Of a stretch of DNA of 64,000 bases, positions 1 through 9,199 are shown one piece after another; positions within the stretch are counted from its first letter, which is position 1; each line of letters starts with the position of its first letter. Source of the DNA: Opitutaceae bacterium (GTDB lineage: Bacteria; Verrucomicrobiota; Verrucomicrobiia; Opitutales; Opitutaceae); assembly GCA_015075305.1 (NCBI GenBank), contig JABTUS010000001.1:930001-994000 (forward strand), given 5' to 3'. Below the pieces are notes generated by a model. That model saw only the letters and a list, made by a program, of their open reading frames with translations, was not told where the DNA came from and searched no databases. The position numbers were made by a program, and so were the translations under genes.

Positions 1-1
1 G

Positions 2-556
2 CTCCCGGAGCCATTCCTCGTCATGGCCACTCAGAATCCTGTGGAACAAGAAGGCACCTATCCGCTGCCCGAGGCACAAACTGACCGATTTCTTTTCAAG
101 CTGCTTGTCGGCTATCCCTCCGCGGATGAGGAGGCGTTGATGCTGGCCCGGTGGGGACAGTTGACAAAGAATCCGACTTTGAAGGCAGTCTCCAGTGGAG
201 ACGAACTCCTCTCGCTGCGCACATGCGTCGACCAGATCCATGTCTCTCCTGCGGTGGAGGCATACATCCTCGCACTGGTCCGCGCAACGCGGGCATTGAC
301 GGTTGCCGATGACAAGGGATTCCGCCTTCTCACTTTCGGCGCGTCTCCCCGGGCATCCCTTGCTCTCTACACGGCCAGCCGGGCCCTCTCATGGCTCCGT
401 GGAACTGATTATGTCAGCCCCGCCCTTGTGCAGGAAATCGCACCCGATGTGCTGCGCCACCGCATTGGACTGACGTATGAGGCGGAAGCCGTCGAGCAAA
501 CGACTGACAAAATCATCACACAGGTTTTGGAGAAGACCGCCGTGCCCGTTCTTTAG
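2..556 (+). CDS. moxR: MoxR-family AAA+ ATPase, 5' end outside the window
   Basis: This is the C-terminal part of a MoxR-type AAA+ ATPase; the Walker A half lies left of the window. The visible protein opens in the sensor-1 region ([18 protein letters not shown], diagnostic for MoxR) followed by TDRF, and continues through the helical lid ([11 protein letters not shown]). MoxR ATPases act as chaperones or assembly factors for proteins with von Willebrand A domains. The gene is followed by a DUF58 gene and two vWA genes, the classical MoxR-DUF58-Bat layout. The open frame runs to the left edge with no stop, so the first visible ATG at 23 is internal. Identity is secure; the start is not visible. 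Confidence 0.93.
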   Translation, partial: LPEPFLVMATQNPVEQEGTYPLPEAQTDRFLFKLLVGYPSADEEALMLARWGQLTKNPTLKAVSSGDELLSLRTCVDQIHVSPAVEAYILALVRATRALTVADDKGFRLLTFGASPRASLALYTASRALSWLRGTDYVSPALVQEIAPDVLRHRIGLTYEAEAVEQTTDKIITQVLEKTAVPVL

Positions 557-597
557 GTCATGTTCGAGTTCCAGACAACGATTACAGGTTTAGGTCC

Positions 598-1530
598 GTG
601 ACAGCCAGACTCAATAGTCCAAGCGCATCGTCAACGGCTTCCTCCCTCGCCCTCCTGCGCCAATTGGAGTGGCGGGTTCGGCATGCCGTGGAGAATGTTC
701 TGAGCGGGGAATATCGATCCGCACTCAGAGGTCGCGGAATGGAATTCGACCAAGTGGTCCGTTACGAATTTGGAGACGATGTCCGCGATATCGACTGGAA
801 TGTCACCGCACGCCTGGGAGAACCGTATCGAAAAAAGTACATCGAGGAACGCGAGGTCACGGTGCTGGTTCTTTTCGAGGACACCCCAAGCCTTCAGTTT
901 GGTTCCGGTGTCACCTCAAAACGCGACGCCCTGCTCGAACTGGCCGGACTGGTCATGATGCTGGGCGCCATTAACCGGGATCGCGTGGGTTTCGTGCACG
1001 CTACTCCGAAAGGTTATTACTTCCGTGAGCCTGTTCGCAATCGTGGGGCCATCATGTATTCAGCTGCAACCCTGCTTGCAAGCCCGCCTCCTTCGATGGT
1101 CTCCATGACTTTCGATGCAAATCCCGGGCAGCCTGTTCTCGATATCCCCTGGAAACTACTATCGCGAGCAGCTCCAAAGCACTCCGTCTTCATCTGGCTC
1201 GGCGACTTTCCCCCCCGCTCGAGTCCACCTGGCTGGACAATCTTCAATCGGCGCTTCCAGACATTGGGGTTTCGCATTGACGACCCATGGGAGCATGAAC
1301 TGCCACATGGAGAGCAATTCAGCGCATTCGATCCCACCCAGGGTCGTCTGGTCACAATTGAGGGATCTGCGGATGAACGCGATGCGCTGGCGGAATGGGG
1401 CAGGCGGCGCGACGACGCATGGTTCCGCCTTTTTCCCGATCCGCAATCTCGCCTGATTGTCTCAACTGAGGACAATCGATTGGAGGCGCTGGTCAGTTTC
1501 TTTCGATCACGAATGCGAGCGCGTCGATGA
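598..1530 (+). CDS. DUF58 domain protein of the MoxR/Bat operon
   Basis: A 310-residue protein with the DUF58 signature: RHAVENVLSGEYRS and RGRGMEFDQVVRYEFGDD near the N-terminus, then DIDWNVTARLGEPY. DUF58 proteins are found next to moxR and Bat genes and are thought to be adaptors in the same complex; their biochemical role is not established. The chosen start is GTG at 598; no in-frame ATG precedes the conserved region. The stop overlaps the start of the next gene (ATGA at 1527-1530), which suggests translational coupling. No transmembrane helix stands out, unlike some DUF58 proteins with two N-terminal helices. Confidence 0.88.
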   Translation: MTARLNSPSASSTASSLALLRQLEWRVRHAVENVLSGEYRSALRGRGMEFDQVVRYEFGDDVRDIDWNVTARLGEPYRKKYIEEREVTVLVLFEDTPSLQFGSGVTSKRDALLELAGLVMMLGAINRDRVGFVHATPKGYYFREPVRNRGAIMYSAATLLASPPPSMVSMTFDANPGQPVLDIPWKLLSRAAPKHSVFIWLGDFPPRSSPPGWTIFNRRFQTLGFRIDDPWEHELPHGEQFSAFDPTQGRLVTIEGSADERDALAEWGRRRDDAWFRLFPDPQSRLIVSTEDNRLEALVSFFRSRMRARR

Positions 1531-2609
1531 GCGATCTCACCCTCCATTCTCCCTCATGGCTTGCGCTCCTGCTGGCGCTTCCTCTCCTTGCGTGGCTCCG
1601 CCGCAGGCGCCCGGTCAGCGTGCTTTTCGTCCCATTCGCCGCATCCTGGCATCGACGCCCGCGTTTCACCCCATCACGCCTGCCCGGGTTCCTTGCGATT
1701 GCCGGACTGGCCCTGCTCATAGTCGCGGCTGCCCGCCCTCAGCGAATCGATGAACGACGCGAGACCAAGTCCCAGGGATACGATCTGATTCTGGCGATTG
1801 ACTTGTCAGGCTCGATGCTTTCGGAGGATTTTGAACGCAATGGCCAGCGGATAAACCGACTTCAGGTCATCAAGCCCGTCATCCAGGCGTTCATCAGCAG
1901 GCGCCCTGCCGACCGCATTGGGATCGTCATTTTTTCCGGTCGCGCCTACACCCTGTCTCCCCTGACTTTTGATCATGACTGGCTGGCTCGTCAGGTGGAG
2001 CGACTCAAGATTGGCCTCATTGAAGATGGAACTGCCATTGGCGACGGCTTGGGGGTCGCGCTCACCCGGCTTGAACAAGCGAGTCGTGAAACGGAGGGAC
2101 ATCGGATGGGCGCATTTGTGGTCCTGCTCACTGATGGAGCCAACAACCGAGGCGCAATGACACCGGAACAAGCCACCGAAATCGCCAAATCGCGTTCCAT
2201 CCCAGTCTATACAATCGGAGCGGGAAGAGAGGGCAGCGTGCCTTACCCCGTCTTTGATCAAAACAACAATCGCATCGGCAGTCGCAGGGTGCCATCCGAC
2301 CTTGATGAGCCCGCGCTGCGGGAGATCGCGAATCAAACGGGCGGAAAATATTTTCGAGCCGACGACGTTCGCACGGTCGAGGACGCCTTTGCATCGATAG
2401 ATCGCGCCAAGAAGATCGAATTTCAGGCAAAGCGCTTTCTCGTCACAACGGAGCTCTTTTGGATCCCTGCGACAGCCGGTGCAGTTTGCCTCCTGCTCGC
2501 CTCAATTCTTGAGCACGGGAGACACGGTCGCTTCAAGCCGAACCTACAAACGCCGCCAACCATCAAAACCGTCGCGCAATCTCGCTCGACCATGTCCGTG
2601 CGCGGATAG
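1527..2609 (+). CDS. batA: BatA-like membrane-anchored von Willebrand A protein
   Basis: A 360-residue protein. An N-terminal helix (about residues 10-24, LALLLALPLLAWL) and a second around residues 55-70 precede a vWA domain whose MIDAS motif DLSGS begins at D92; a C-terminal helix follows near residue 310. This helix-vWA-helix plan is typical of BatA/BatB, which place the vWA domain in the periplasm. The gene overlaps the DUF58 gene by four bases and is followed closely by a second vWA gene. Bat proteins were named for aerotolerance in Bacteroides; in this lineage the role is better read as envelope stress or assembly with MoxR. The substrate is unknown. Confidence 0.88.
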   Translation: MSDLTLHSPSWLALLLALPLLAWLRRRRPVSVLFVPFAASWHRRPRFTPSRLPGFLAIAGLALLIVAAARPQRIDERRETKSQGYDLILAIDLSGSMLSEDFERNGQRINRLQVIKPVIQAFISRRPADRIGIVIFSGRAYTLSPLTFDHDWLARQVERLKIGLIEDGTAIGDGLGVALTRLEQASRETEGHRMGAFVVLLTDGANNRGAMTPEQATEIAKSRSIPVYTIGAGREGSVPYPVFDQNNNRIGSRRVPSDLDEPALREIANQTGGKYFRADDVRTVEDAFASIDRAKKIEFQAKRFLVTTELFWIPATAGAVCLLLASILEHGRHGRFKPNLQTPPTIKTVAQSRSTMSVRG

Positions 2610-2622
2610 TGAAACTCTCAAA

Positions 2623-3651
2623 GTGACCTTTGCGTTGCCACACCTTCTCCTTCTGCTCCTGATTCCAACCGGGCTCCACCTGCTGGCATTGCATCGAAGA
2701 AGTCGAGCCCCCTCAACGTTCGGGAGCAGGATCCTTCGGGGCGAGGCAACTCAAAGAAGTATCAGGCTTTCAGATACAGAGCCCGGGCGCTCGAGGCCCG
2801 GTCACCTGCTTCGCCTTCATCTTGGAATCGCCGGCGTGGTACTGGCGCTCGCGCGGCCGCAATGGGGAAAGATCGAGGAGCCCGTCTTCGATCAATCCCG
2901 TGAGATCATCGTCGCGTTGGACCTGTCGCGTTCAATGCTTGCATCGGATGTGAAACCCTCCCGGCTGGAACGCTCCAAATTGCTCATTCAATCCCTCCTC
3001 GAACAACTGGCTGGCGAGCGGGTTGGATTGATCATTTTTGCCGGCACCGCCTTTCTGCAGTGCCCTCTCAGTTCGGATTACGAAATCATGCGGGAATTTC
3101 TGCCCTCACTCGATCCAGAATACCTCCCGCAGGGTGGGAGCAACTATCACTCCATGCTGGAAACAGCGCTGCGCTCCTTTACACCCGGCAGCGACGCTGA
3201 CAGGTTCTTGATAGTTCTCAGCGATGGCGAAGCAACCGACGAAGAATGGGAACAAGTCGTGGATTCATTGAAGTCCAGCCATATCCGCACGATCGGTCTT
3301 GGTGTCGGCACGAATGAAGGATCCATGGTTCCTGACTCCACGGGCGGGTTTGTGAAGGACGAAAGGGGAGCCGTGGTGCTTTCACGGCTTGAAAGCCGCA
3401 CACTGCAGAGTCTTGCCGAGAAGACCGGCGGTACCTATGCAGACGCATCAAGCTGGGTGGATCTGGCCTCCATTTTGAAAGCAAACATCGAATCGGCCAA
3501 ACGAGGTGAATTCCAAGAGATGAACCATGTGAGACTCGCGGAGAGGTTTCAATGGGTGCTTCTACCGTCAATTCTGATCCTTCTCTGGAGTTACTACCGC
3601 GATTTTCCCGTTCGACCCAGACCGCGCGACCTGACGCTGGCTATATCTTGA
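2623..3651 (+). CDS. batB: BatB-like membrane-anchored von Willebrand A protein
   Basis: A 342-residue protein starting at GTG 2623, just after the batA stop. The open frame extends upstream to 2479 inside batA, but that extension has no family similarity and starting at 2623 puts the hydrophobic helix LPHLLLLLLIPTGL at the N-terminus. A second helix (HLGIAGVVLALARP) precedes the vWA domain with MIDAS DLSRS at D100 and RVGLIIFAGTAFLQCPLS, which is very typical of BatB. A C-terminal helix (WVLLPSILILLWSYY) closes the protein. It probably pairs with BatA in a membrane complex served by MoxR. Confidence 0.87.
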   Translation: MTFALPHLLLLLLIPTGLHLLALHRRSRAPSTFGSRILRGEATQRSIRLSDTEPGRSRPGHLLRLHLGIAGVVLALARPQWGKIEEPVFDQSREIIVALDLSRSMLASDVKPSRLERSKLLIQSLLEQLAGERVGLIIFAGTAFLQCPLSSDYEIMREFLPSLDPEYLPQGGSNYHSMLETALRSFTPGSDADRFLIVLSDGEATDEEWEQVVDSLKSSHIRTIGLGVGTNEGSMVPDSTGGFVKDERGAVVLSRLESRTLQSLAEKTGGTYADASSWVDLASILKANIESAKRGEFQEMNHVRLAERFQWVLLPSILILLWSYYRDFPVRPRPRDLTLAIS

Positions 3652-3653
3652 AC

Positions 3654-4514
3654 ATGATCCTCCCGCACCATTTCAACTGTTCCATCGTCGCAATGCTCGT
3701 GCTTGCGCCGCCTCTTCTTGCACGAGTGGACTCCACAATAGCAGAGCCATTGGTGAAAGCCATCGGCGAAATCTGTGTCAAGGAGTCACCCTCCGCCAAG
3801 GATTACGCCCGCATCGCGGACAAAACGATCGACTATGGCCGTCGCATGCTGCAGGCGAAGAGTCACCCTGCGGAAGCCGTTGTCGATACCGGATTGGATT
3901 CCGTCGAAATTGGTGAGCGATTGGACCCAAGGGCTGCTGATTGGACGAAACTGCGCCAGGAGCTGGCATCATTGCGAAATACAAAGGATCAACAATCGCC
4001 ACCGCAGCCGAAAGAAGAATCGAACAAGCAGCACCAAGACCAGGACAAGAAAGAAAACCAAGCCGGAACCGATCAAGAGCAGCATCAATCTTCGCAGAGC
4101 TCCCAAGAGGGATCGTCCGATGGAGGGAGAAACCAAAAGGAGACCCAAGGATCCCAAAGCCAGAACAGAGAACCAGCCGAAGACCAATCCAATGCAAAAG
4201 GTGAACCGCATACCAAGAGTGAGGACAGTCGGAATCAGCGCGAGGCAGGCGGCTCGGCGTTCGGTGACATGACCGATAAAAAGGAGAATGAGTCCCAAAC
4301 TTTTCCCGATGCCCAATCGGATCCGTCTGAATCTCAAAAAGTGGGCGGACAAGCGGCAAGAAAGGCCTCAAACTTTGGCAATGAGGATCCTGAGTTGGTT
4401 ATTCCACTCCAAAAACTGGATCAGCTCCGGAATCTGGATTCCCCCGCAAAGCTATTCCGCATGATCGAAGGTCAATCGGAACTGCCTGCCGGGAAGAAAG
4501 GCAAGGATTGGTAG
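3654..4514 (+). CDS. Secreted low-complexity protein at the BatC position
   Basis: A 286-residue protein starting at ATG 3654, two bases after the batB stop. It has a signal peptide (ILPHHFNCSIVAMLVLAPPLLA), a short helical region (about residues 30-115), a long Gln/Glu/Lys/Ser/Asn-rich segment (about residues 115-235) and a short conserved-looking C-terminus ending in KDW. In other Bat operons this place holds BatC, a TPR protein with a charged C-terminal part and a similar ending. Here I do not recognise a clear TPR pair; only the tail and the position resemble BatC. I infer a diverged BatC equivalent. It could also be an unrelated extracytoplasmic linker. Confidence 0.7.
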   Translation: MILPHHFNCSIVAMLVLAPPLLARVDSTIAEPLVKAIGEICVKESPSAKDYARIADKTIDYGRRMLQAKSHPAEAVVDTGLDSVEIGERLDPRAADWTKLRQELASLRNTKDQQSPPQPKEESNKQHQDQDKKENQAGTDQEQHQSSQSSQEGSSDGGRNQKETQGSQSQNREPAEDQSNAKGEPHTKSEDSRNQREAGGSAFGDMTDKKENESQTFPDAQSDPSESQKVGGQAARKASNFGNEDPELVIPLQKLDQLRNLDSPAKLFRMIEGQSELPAGKKGKDW

Positions 4515-4516
4515 GC

Positions 4517-7093
4517 ATGCATCATTCAGCGTTCAATCAATTCATGCGCAGGGCGAATAATACCGCGTTCGTGCTGCTCTGCTTGTGGTCATTTGGACGC
4601 CTCGAAGCACAGACAGCACAGTGGCAACCGAATCATGGATCCCTGGGTGTGGGACAGGCGTCAGAAATTCAACTCGTCTTTGAAGACTGTGCGCCCACCA
4701 GCAATCCGCAGCCGCCGAAGGTTCCCGGTTTGAGTCTTGAACTGACAGGCACATCCCAGAGCATCCAAACTTTCAACGCATCCATCTCCCGCAGGATCAA
4801 CTATACGTTCCTCGCGCGGCCGACCCAGCGTGGCCCAGTTAGAATCCCTGCATTCGATGTCGCCACTGACAAGGGCCAGGTGCGCGCCGGTGCTGCGGAT
4901 TTCGATGTTGGAGATGCGACCGTGGGACAAGCGGGAACTTCACTTGATGCCATTGTTCAGTCTCGAATTCATCTTCCCTCCCAAAGCGTCTGGGCCGGAG
5001 AGGTCTTCCCCTTGCAATATACACTAACCATTGCGCGCCGCTACAGCCCGCAACTCGCGAGCGCGATAGAATGGACTCCCGCTCCGCTCACCGTGGAGGA
5101 ATGGGGCAAGCTGGAAACCTCCGAAATGATGGTTGGCGGCGAAGCCCGCCTGCAGGTCACGAACCGGTCCCGCGGCCTGGCGCGTTCGGCGGGAACGATC
5201 ATCATCAAGCCAGCACAACAACTGGTCAACTTGCAGACTGGCACCTCCATGTTCGGGGTTTTCTCGCGACCAACAATGGAACAGTATTCGATCAGTTCTC
5301 CGCCTGGCACGCTGAATGTAAAACCACTGCCTTCTCCCGCACCTCCAGGGTTCAATGGAGCTGTTGGAAAGTTTGACCTCGCATCCAAAGTCGTCCCATC
5401 AGCGGCCGCCGTGGGAGAGCCCATTACTTGGACTCTTGAACTCTCAGGCACCGGCAACTGGCCCGATATTGCAGAACTTCCCGCGCGCCAGGTCAGTCGC
5501 GATTTTCGCATCGTTCAACCCCAACCCAAACGCACGGTGAAGGAAGGTTCCCTCTTCGATGCCAGCTTTTCGGAAGATATCGTGCTCATTCCAACAAAGG
5601 CCGGCACCTACCCAATAGGTCCGTACCAATGGAGCTACTTCGATCCGAAAGCAGGTGAATACAAGACCGTGATGATTGCGAAAGCGTTTGTCACTGTATC
5701 CGCTCCTCCAACGCCTGTGACGCTGCAATCCGCCGGCGCGCTTCCCCCTGGAGCCGTCGAGCGCGGCGCGAGCAGATCCGGATCAATCGCAAGCACACTT
5801 GAGCCGGCCCCGCCGCCAAAACCCGTACCCGGCGATCCCATCATCGGCTCTCACATTGTACCGGCTCCAAAATCCACTGGTTCCGTCGCCACATGGTCCC
5901 TTCTGTCGCTACCGGCGCTTGCATTGCTCTGGTTCGCTCTCGCGCTTCGACGCGCGCGATTGACTGACTCGCACAGACGTCAGAGGGACGCGCGTATGCG
6001 CCTTGGGCTGACATTGAAGGCCCTGGCAGCCGCTACTGAAACGCCGGTGACACACACCCTGCTGCGAGAATGGCAGCACGATACCCTGGTATTGCTCGGC
6101 CTCTCGCGAACATATGCTTCCGCAAGTCACCTTGTACATTCGCCACTAATCAACGACAAGTCCGCACTCGCCGCCTGGATAGATCTTTGGGCTGAGGCAG
6201 ACCGCGTCCTCTATTCGATCCGTCAAAACCTGCCTGAAGGATGGATTGAGCGGGCTCAGGGAGCAATGGCGTCGGCCAGCCTCCCGCGATTCTCGCTGCT
6301 GTCGCTTTTCGCACCAAGGAATCTTCTGCCGTTTGTCGCGAGTTTCTGCGTGTTGATGATCCTTCCCCCAGTCCGAGGCGCGAATGCGCTCGAGCTTTAC
6401 CGTGAAGGCAAGTTTGCCGAGGCGCAGAAATCCTGGTCGGATCAAGTCGCGCGTGATCCGACCGACTGGGTCGCTCGTCACAATCTTTCCCTCGCACTGG
6501 AACAGCAGGATCGCTGGGGAGAGGCTGCAGCGCACGCAACGGCGGCATACCTCCAGCAGCCTGCAAACGAGGAGGTGCGCAAAAACTGGTCATTCGCGTT
6601 GAATCACGCAGGCTACCTGCCCTCTCAGATCAACAACTTCGTTTCACCCGGACCATTGCACCAAGTCGCGCAGGAGTTTTCTCCGTCGGTGTGGAAGCTT
6701 CTCTTGATTGTCTGGGCATGGAGCGCAGCTGGGGCAGCGGGTGTCCTGCTCTTACGTGCCTTCAGCTTCCTTGGAGCTTGGGCGCACCCAGCCGCGTACG
6801 TTGTCGGATGCATCTCAGTTCTGCTCGCGGGCGCGTCCTATGCATCCATCCACGCTTTTGGCCTCACGGCGGACAGCCGATCCGTGATCTTCTGGCGCTC
6901 GGCAAACTTACGGTCGGTTCCAACGTTTGCCGACACCACACAGAAAACCACACCGGTCGCACCGGGTACGGTCGCCGTCGTCGACAAGACCTTCCTCAAG
7001 TGGCACCGACTTCGATTTCCCGATGGTCAGACCGGATGGATCCCTGCTGCGGAGGTGATCCCGCTGTGGCGCAGTGATCGGCAGGGCGGCTGA
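4517..7093 (+). CDS. Fused BatD/BatE-like protein: BatD region, TPR and SH3-like domain
   Basis: About 858 residues. After a signal peptide (LLCLWSFGRLEA) comes a long beta-rich BatD-type region (oxygen-tolerance family; GQASEIQLVF, ISRRINYTFLARP, AGTYPIGPYQW) to about residue 440 and a membrane helix near 455-475. A cytoplasmic-looking stretch follows, then another helix near 600, a TPR segment (ALELYREGKFAEAQKSW to about residue 690), two more helices (about 715-775) and a C-terminal SH3-like domain (WHRLRFPDGQTGWIPAAEV). The TPR plus SH3 half corresponds to BatE, so BatD and BatE are one polypeptide here. TTG at 4508 is an alternative start; ATG at 4517 follows the previous stop by two bases. 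Confidence 0.82.
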   Translation: MHHSAFNQFMRRANNTAFVLLCLWSFGRLEAQTAQWQPNHGSLGVGQASEIQLVFEDCAPTSNPQPPKVPGLSLELTGTSQSIQTFNASISRRINYTFLARPTQRGPVRIPAFDVATDKGQVRAGAADFDVGDATVGQAGTSLDAIVQSRIHLPSQSVWAGEVFPLQYTLTIARRYSPQLASAIEWTPAPLTVEEWGKLETSEMMVGGEARLQVTNRSRGLARSAGTIIIKPAQQLVNLQTGTSMFGVFSRPTMEQYSISSPPGTLNVKPLPSPAPPGFNGAVGKFDLASKVVPSAAAVGEPITWTLELSGTGNWPDIAELPARQVSRDFRIVQPQPKRTVKEGSLFDASFSEDIVLIPTKAGTYPIGPYQWSYFDPKAGEYKTVMIAKAFVTVSAPPTPVTLQSAGALPPGAVERGASRSGSIASTLEPAPPPKPVPGDPIIGSHIVPAPKSTGSVATWSLLSLPALALLWFALALRRARLTDSHRRQRDARMRLGLTLKALAAATETPVTHTLLREWQHDTLVLLGLSRTYASASHLVHSPLINDKSALAAWIDLWAEADRVLYSIRQNLPEGWIERAQGAMASASLPRFSLLSLFAPRNLLPFVASFCVLMILPPVRGANALELYREGKFAEAQKSWSDQVARDPTDWVARHNLSLALEQQDRWGEAAAHATAAYLQQPANEEVRKNWSFALNHAGYLPSQINNFVSPGPLHQVAQEFSPSVWKLLLIVWAWSAAGAAGVLLLRAFSFLGAWAHPAAYVVGCISVLLAGASYASIHAFGLTADSRSVIFWRSANLRSVPTFADTTQKTTPVAPGTVAVVDKTFLKWHRLRFPDGQTGWIPAAEVIPLWRSDRQGG

Positions 7094-7678
7094 TCACTGC
7101 CAAAGGTCATCCGCGACAAACGGTCGAGCCGAATCCAGGTGCCGCCAGACATCCTCGACCGAATCCGCCACGTTGAAGAGATCGCCCGCCCCCCGAGACT
7201 TGAAGCGCTCCCGCTTCATTCGTTCGAAAAACCGCAGCAGATCATCGTAGTACCCACCTTGATTCACAACGACCACGGGTTTTGGCAATTGATTGAGGTA
7301 CCGCAATGTCATGATCTCCGCAAGTTCCTCCAGAGTTCCTATGCCGCCAGGGAGCGTGACAAAGCCCGCAGCCCTCTCTTCCATGATTTGTTTTCGCTGA
7401 CGCATGGTCGTCACCGTCACCAGTTCATTGGATTCATTGAAGGCGAGTTCGCGAGTCTTCATGAACTCCGGGATCACTCCAACAACATGTCCGCCGGATT
7501 CCTTTACAGCTCTCGCCAGAGTCCCCATCAACCCCCTGTGTCCACCACCATAAACGAGGCCCCATCCACGCGCCACCATACCGCGACCCAAAGCATCGGC
7601 CGCTTCAAAATATTTCCGGTCAATCAAGTCGCTGGACGAGCAATAGACACAAAGCAGATTCGGCATCGTTGGCTTCAA
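7094..7678 (-). CDS. LOG-family phosphoribohydrolase (TIGR00730 type)
   Basis: A 194-residue cytoplasmic protein with the LOG motifs GGGHRGLMG and PGGIGTLEEL. Family members hydrolyse nucleoside 5'-monophosphates with an N6-modified base, releasing free base and ribose 5-phosphate; in bacteria the physiological substrate is often unclear. The start is probably TTG at 7678, because AGGAG lies about six bases upstream of it, whereas the ATG at 7666 would be too far from that ribosome site. It converges with the BatD/E gene: the two stop codons touch head to head within TGATCA, leaving no intergenic DNA. Confidence 0.87.
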   Translation of the reverse strand: MKPTMPNLLCVYCSSSDLIDRKYFEAADALGRGMVARGWGLVYGGGHRGLMGTLARAVKESGGHVVGVIPEFMKTRELAFNESNELVTVTTMRQRKQIMEERAAGFVTLPGGIGTLEELAEIMTLRYLNQLPKPVVVVNQGGYYDDLLRFFERMKRERFKSRGAGDLFNVADSVEDVWRHLDSARPFVADDLWQ

Positions 7679-7756
7679 TTCGATCTCCTGCCATCGCAGT
7701 GCAAATCAGGACATGCATAGCCGCCTGAATTGCAAGCGGCCAAACATCCCCTTTCC

Positions 7757-8599
7757 ATGTCCACGGCGCACCCAGGATACTGTGGAAGGCTTGCTCCTTC
7801 TCCCACGGGGTTGCTGCATGTCGGTCATGCCCAAACCTTCAATATCGCCTCGCAGCGAGCGCGCGCGGCCCAAGGAACTTTGCTGCTTCGCAATGATGAT
7901 CTCGATCGTGCACGATGCCGGTCGCAGTATGTGGAGGCATTCATCGAAGACCTTTCCTGGCTCGGCCTCCACTGGGACGGTCCCATAGTCACCCAAAGCT
8001 GTCGCATCTCCCGGTACCGGCAGACAATGGAGTTTCTCCATGCGCAGCGCTTGATCTACCCGTGCCACCGATCCCGCCGGGATGTTGCGGAGGCCGCCAG
8101 CGCTCCGCATGAAAACGAACGCACGCTCTCCCAGGACGAGTGTGTCTACCCCCTTGCCTTTCGACCGCCAGTCAATGCGCCTCTTCCTCCCTTGGATGAA
8201 ATCATTTCTGAAAACTGGCGACTGCGCGTGCCCGAGGGCAGAAGGCTGGAATTCAATGACGGTTGCACCGGAATCCACTCAGCTACGGCTGGGGTGGATT
8301 TTGGCGACTTCCTCGTCTGGCGGAAGGACAACATCCCGAGCTATCAGCTTGCGACGGTGATTGACGACATCGATTTCGGGGTAAGCGAGGTCGTTCGTGG
8401 AGCAGACCTCATTCAATCAACCTTCCGGCAGTTGTTGCTTTATCAAGCACTGGAAATGCCGCCTCCCGCATTCTTCCACTGTCCATTGGTACGAGATCAA
8501 TCGGGAAATCGTCTCGCCAAGCGCCATGATTCCCTCAGCGTGCGCGCATTGCGCGCCGCAGGCTGCACTCCCGAAGAGGTGCTCAGCTGGCGACCATGA
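7757..8599 (+). CDS. gluQ: Glutamyl-Q tRNA(Asp) synthetase
   Basis: A 280-residue truncated class I synthetase. It has the HIGH-type motif in PSPTGLLHVGHA, NDDLDRARC, the specificity region GVSEVVRGADL and the KMSKS equivalent NRLAKRHDSLS, but lacks the anticodon-binding half of GluRS. GluQ-RS attaches glutamate to queuosine at position 34 of tRNA(Asp). The zinc-binding region looks altered: CHRSRR and CVYPLAF replace the usual paired cysteines, so zinc binding may be weak or lost. ATG 7757 is preferred over TTG 7730 by family length. The mogA gene follows after 45 bases. Confidence 0.9.
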   Translation: MSTAHPGYCGRLAPSPTGLLHVGHAQTFNIASQRARAAQGTLLLRNDDLDRARCRSQYVEAFIEDLSWLGLHWDGPIVTQSCRISRYRQTMEFLHAQRLIYPCHRSRRDVAEAASAPHENERTLSQDECVYPLAFRPPVNAPLPPLDEIISENWRLRVPEGRRLEFNDGCTGIHSATAGVDFGDFLVWRKDNIPSYQLATVIDDIDFGVSEVVRGADLIQSTFRQLLLYQALEMPPPAFFHCPLVRDQSGNRLAKRHDSLSVRALRAAGCTPEEVLSWRP

Positions 8600-8644
8600 A
8601 ACGACGCTGGAGAAGCTCGTGCCCTTGTGTCAATCCCTCCTCCC

Positions 8645-9172
8645 ATGAGTCTTGTCATCGGCATCCTGAACATTTCAGACAGAGCCAGTGCAGGCATCTA
8701 CGACGATGCACCGGGCAAGGCCTGCGCAACGCTGCTGCGTGAATGGATCTCCTGTCCAATCGAGATCGATTACCGCGTGATCCCAGACGATCAGCCACAA
8801 ATCGAAAACGAACTAAGACGCCTCTGCGATGAAGTAGCCTGTGCACTCGTCGTAACCACCGGGGGAACCGGACCCGCGCCTCGCGACGTGACTCCGGAAG
8901 CAACCATCGCGGTCTGCGACAAGCTGCTTCCCGGGTTCGGCGAACAGATGCGATCAACTTCGTTGAAGCATGTTCCAACAGCGACACTCTCCCGGCAGAC
9001 GGCAGGCATCCGAAAAAGGACGCTGATCATAAACCTCCCCGGAAGACCAAAGGCCATTAAGGAGAACCTGGCGGCAGTTTTCCCTGCCGTTCCCTATTGC
9101 ATCGATCTGATCGGCGGACCGAGAATCGAGACTGACGAGAGGGTGATGAAATGTTTTCGGCCAGCTTCTTGA
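8645..9172 (+). CDS. mogA: Molybdopterin adenylyltransferase, MogA/MoaB family
   Basis: A 175-residue protein of the MoCF-binding fold, with the nucleotide motif TTGGTGPAPRDVTPEAT and the C-terminal INLPGRPKAI. MogA activates molybdopterin by adenylation before molybdate insertion. ATG 8645 is used because GILNISDRAS starts immediately after it; the upstream GTG adds residues outside the family. No other molybdenum cofactor genes are in the window. MoaB-type members are very similar, so the choice between MogA and MoaB is not certain. Confidence 0.85.
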   Translation: MSLVIGILNISDRASAGIYDDAPGKACATLLREWISCPIEIDYRVIPDDQPQIENELRRLCDEVACALVVTTGGTGPAPRDVTPEATIAVCDKLLPGFGEQMRSTSLKHVPTATLSRQTAGIRKRTLIINLPGRPKAIKENLAAVFPAVPYCIDLIGGPRIETDERVMKCFRPAS

Positions 9173-9199
9173 CATCTCCAACCGCAAATCCTGCTGCGC

